Assembly: GCA_911728435.2 (NCBI GenBank)
Contig: OU452205.1
Coordinates: 14,080,260 to 14,144,259, forward strand
DNA from: Apoderus coryli
Lineage: Eukaryota > Arthropoda > Insecta > Coleoptera > Attelabidae
Length of the DNA stretch: 64,000 nucleotides
Direction: 5' to 3'
The notes below the pieces were generated by a model. It was not told the DNA's origin, did not search any database, and saw nothing but the letters and a program-made list of their open reading frames with translations. Numbering within the stretch: position 1 is the first letter of the stretch; every line of letters begins with the position of its first letter. Below are positions 61,936 through 64,000 of the stretch, one piece after another. Made by a program: the position numbers and the translations under genes.

Positions 61936-64000
61936 ATGCAACTCAGAAGCTGCAATATAGGCATCGAACATCTGATAATAAAATTAGCTTCCGAAATTAT
62001 CCTGATCCCGTCCTACAACTCTCCTAACCGGAACTTGACTGACGCTGAACTAGACGCTTTATTTAACGTTGGCGATAAAGTTTTGATTCTCGGAGACCTG
62101 AATGCCCGGCATACCGTTTGGTTCAACCACATGAACAATAGAAATGGTCGCACCGTGTTGGAGTACGCAATAGAAAACAACATCCAAATAATCCATACGG
62201 ATTTAGCAACGCATATCCCGCCAAACGGGAGCACGCCTACCTACATCGATATAGTTTTAAATAAAAACTATAGCAGAAATATTAATGTGGAGGCGCTACA
62301 TGCTTTAAATAGCGATCATAACCCTATTGTCTTCGTACTAAATAACCAGACGTTGAATGACAAAAACAACGTACGCTACGTATACAAAAATGTAGACTGG
62401 ATAAGGTATAGGCAAATTTTAGATACTAACATCGGAATAACTAGCCAAATATTTACAACAGCAGACATTGACGAGCAAGTTGAGTTGTTCTCTGGAGCAG
62501 TTGTCCTAGCCAGAAATCAAACAGCCAGAAGGGTGGTTCAACGACCGGAGGAAGATCGCCTGCCGCAAGAGATTCTGGATTTGATCACGACCAAAAACAG
62601 AGCTCGAAAGCGGTGGCAACGGCATCGGAATTTGGAGGATCGAGATCAGGTGTCCCAGTTGCAGAGCCAAATCAAAACCAAAATTAAAGACCATAAGAAC
62701 GGAGTATGGGCTGAGCGATTGAGACACCTGTCTTATAGAGACAACTCACTCTGGAAAATGACTAAAGCGCTTAAAAGGACTACAACACCAATACCCGCCA
62801 TAAAGGTACATGACAACTACTCCGTAACGGACAAACAAAAGGCGGAAACAATCGCCAATAACCTCTACCGAATTTATACACCTCTACCAAACTCCGTTCC
62901 CGAACATACTGAAATTGAAGACATTTTCAACCAAATCCCTCAACAGGTCCTAATTCCCACTCGGAAGTGGAATAAAATCATGACATCGCCAGGCGAGGTG
63001 AGAAGGGTGATCAACAGACTACCCTACAACAAGGCCCCAGGACCGGATGATATTGAAAATATCCTTCTAAAACACTTGAGTAGGAAGGCAATTGTATAGC
63101 TGATGTACATTATCAATGCCATTATTAAGCTCCAATATTTTCCGCTCAAGTGGAAGGAATCGATAGTTGTACCAATCCTAAAACCTGGAAAACCGCCGGA
63201 CAACCCTAGTAGTTACCGCCCTATTAACTTGTTGAACACCCTCTCAAAGGTCGCCGAACGTGTCATTCTCGCTAGGATAGAAGACATCGACAGGAAAACC
63301 CACTTGACACCAGGGATCCAGTTTGGCTTCAGGCCCGGTCACAGCACTGCCCTCTTAGTCAGTGAGATCGTGCATCAAGCCAAACTGGCATTCAATAGAC
63401 AAAAATGTACTACCCTACTTTTACTGGACGTCGAGAAAGCTTTTGACAGGGTCTGGCACTCAGGACTAGTCACTAAACTTCTGGGACTAGACATGCCAAT
63501 AAACTTAGTTACATTGATAAAATCGTACCTTGACGGAAGAACTTTTCGAGTGAGAGTGGGTGGAGCATTTTCAAGAACGCGCCACATAAACGCAGGTGTA
63601 CCCCAAGGAACTGTTCTAGCACCCAAACTCTACTCACTCTACACATCAGATATACCAACGGACCCACACACCAACTTACGGCTTTATGCGGATGATACTT
63701 CGCTCCGGTCAGTGTCGTTTGCAGCGAACGCTGCTAACCGGCGTTTGCGGACGCACATGCCGAGGCTGGAGAAATTCTTCCGCATATGGAAAATAAAGAT
63801 CAACGCCGATAAAACTCAACAGATAGTGCTGACCCAAAAACATACTAACACGACAATTTTTGAAAAACTGCGAATAGACGGACATACAATAACACCGACC
63901 AGAAGGGCGGTAGATTATTTGGGGGTCAAATTGGATAGGTCACTATACTTCGGGCCACACATCACCAAATCGATCCAAAAAACCTACGGTGCCATGGGCA
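61925..64000 (+). mobile_element. Jockey-like LINE, runs off the window
   Basis: ORF2 from mid-endonuclease to beyond the RT active site. 5' end truncated in the endonuclease. The 3' end is outside the window. Confidence 0.9.
61925..64000 (+). pseudogene. Jockey-like ORF2 (endonuclease-RT) with one stop codon
   Basis: One continuous frame apart from TAG at 63097-63099, where the jockey family usually has a Gln or similar. Endonuclease part: VLILGDLNARHTVWFN and HALNSDHNPIVFVL (the SDH catalytic box). RT part: YNKAPGPDDIENILLKHL, SSYRPINLLNTLSKVAER, QFGFRPGHSTALLV, LLDVEKAFDRVWH (first Asp), AGVPQGTVLAPKLYSLY, and LRLYADDTSL (active site). The protein would nick DNA and reverse-transcribe its own RNA. 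A single point change makes this the youngest-looking LINE ORF in the window. Confidence 0.9.

Overview
The window is eukaryotic and almost certainly from an insect (a beetle or a similar repeat-rich genome is plausible, but the species cannot be named). It is AT-rich, its host genes are split by GT-AG introns, and most of the DNA is transposable elements. These are CR1/Daphne-like, RTE-like and jockey-like LINEs with TTA- or GAA-repeat tails, mariner/Tc1 elements with TA target duplications, a P-like element with an 8-bp target duplication, a MULE-like relic, a solo LTR and MITEs. No CRISPR array, operon or bacterial feature was seen.

Host genes. (1) Replication factor C subunit 3, plus strand, 5382-6452, intact and without coding introns. 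(2) A small two-exon gene on the minus strand, 14199-13440, whose last part reads in a shifted frame. (3) The 3' two thirds of the katanin p80 gene (KATNB1), minus strand, rebuilt here as seven exons between 47492 and 20611; all six internal junctions have GT-AG sites and matching codon phase. Its WD40 exons were not found. (4) A THAP zinc-finger first exon on the minus strand near 58.5 kb.

Layout. 0-5.3 kb: intergenic DNA with two MITEs. 5.4-6.5 kb: RFC3. 7.0-9.1 kb: a DD41D mariner-like element whose 342-bp arms are identical by eye and whose transposase is intact, so it looks young. 9.1-12.7 kb: decayed minus-strand LINE. 13.4-14.2 kb: small gene. 15.3-17.2 kb: 5'-truncated RTE copy with a 12-bp target duplication. 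18.9-20.1 kb: MULE-like relic. 20.6-47.5 kb: KATNB1, whose introns hold nested elements. The clearest stack is a minus-strand LINE (34.5-39.8 kb) cut by a solo LTR, a decayed long-TIR mariner and an intact DD34D mariner. An odd element at 25.4-25.9 kb has 55-bp inverted ends around two copies of a tRNA-like sequence.

48.05-52.5 kb: a long-TIR DNA element containing LINEs, one of them inside another. 52.6-53.95 kb: an internally deleted P-like element (THAP piece plus C-terminal transposase piece) with an exact 8-bp target duplication. 54-60 kb: mostly unexplained AT-rich DNA with the THAP exon and a dispersed repeat. 60.5-61.85 kb: Tc1-like pseudogene. 61.9-64.0 kb: a jockey-like LINE with one stop codon that runs off the window edge.

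Most elements are dead, but two transposases (7545-8618 and 38344-39417) keep all catalytic residues, open frames and paired TIRs. They are the best candidates for current or recent activity. No gene system of an entirely new kind was recognised. The most unusual structures are the tRNA-like foldback element, the inverted-duplication mariner derivative at 29.7-30.6 kb and the P-like deletion derivative.
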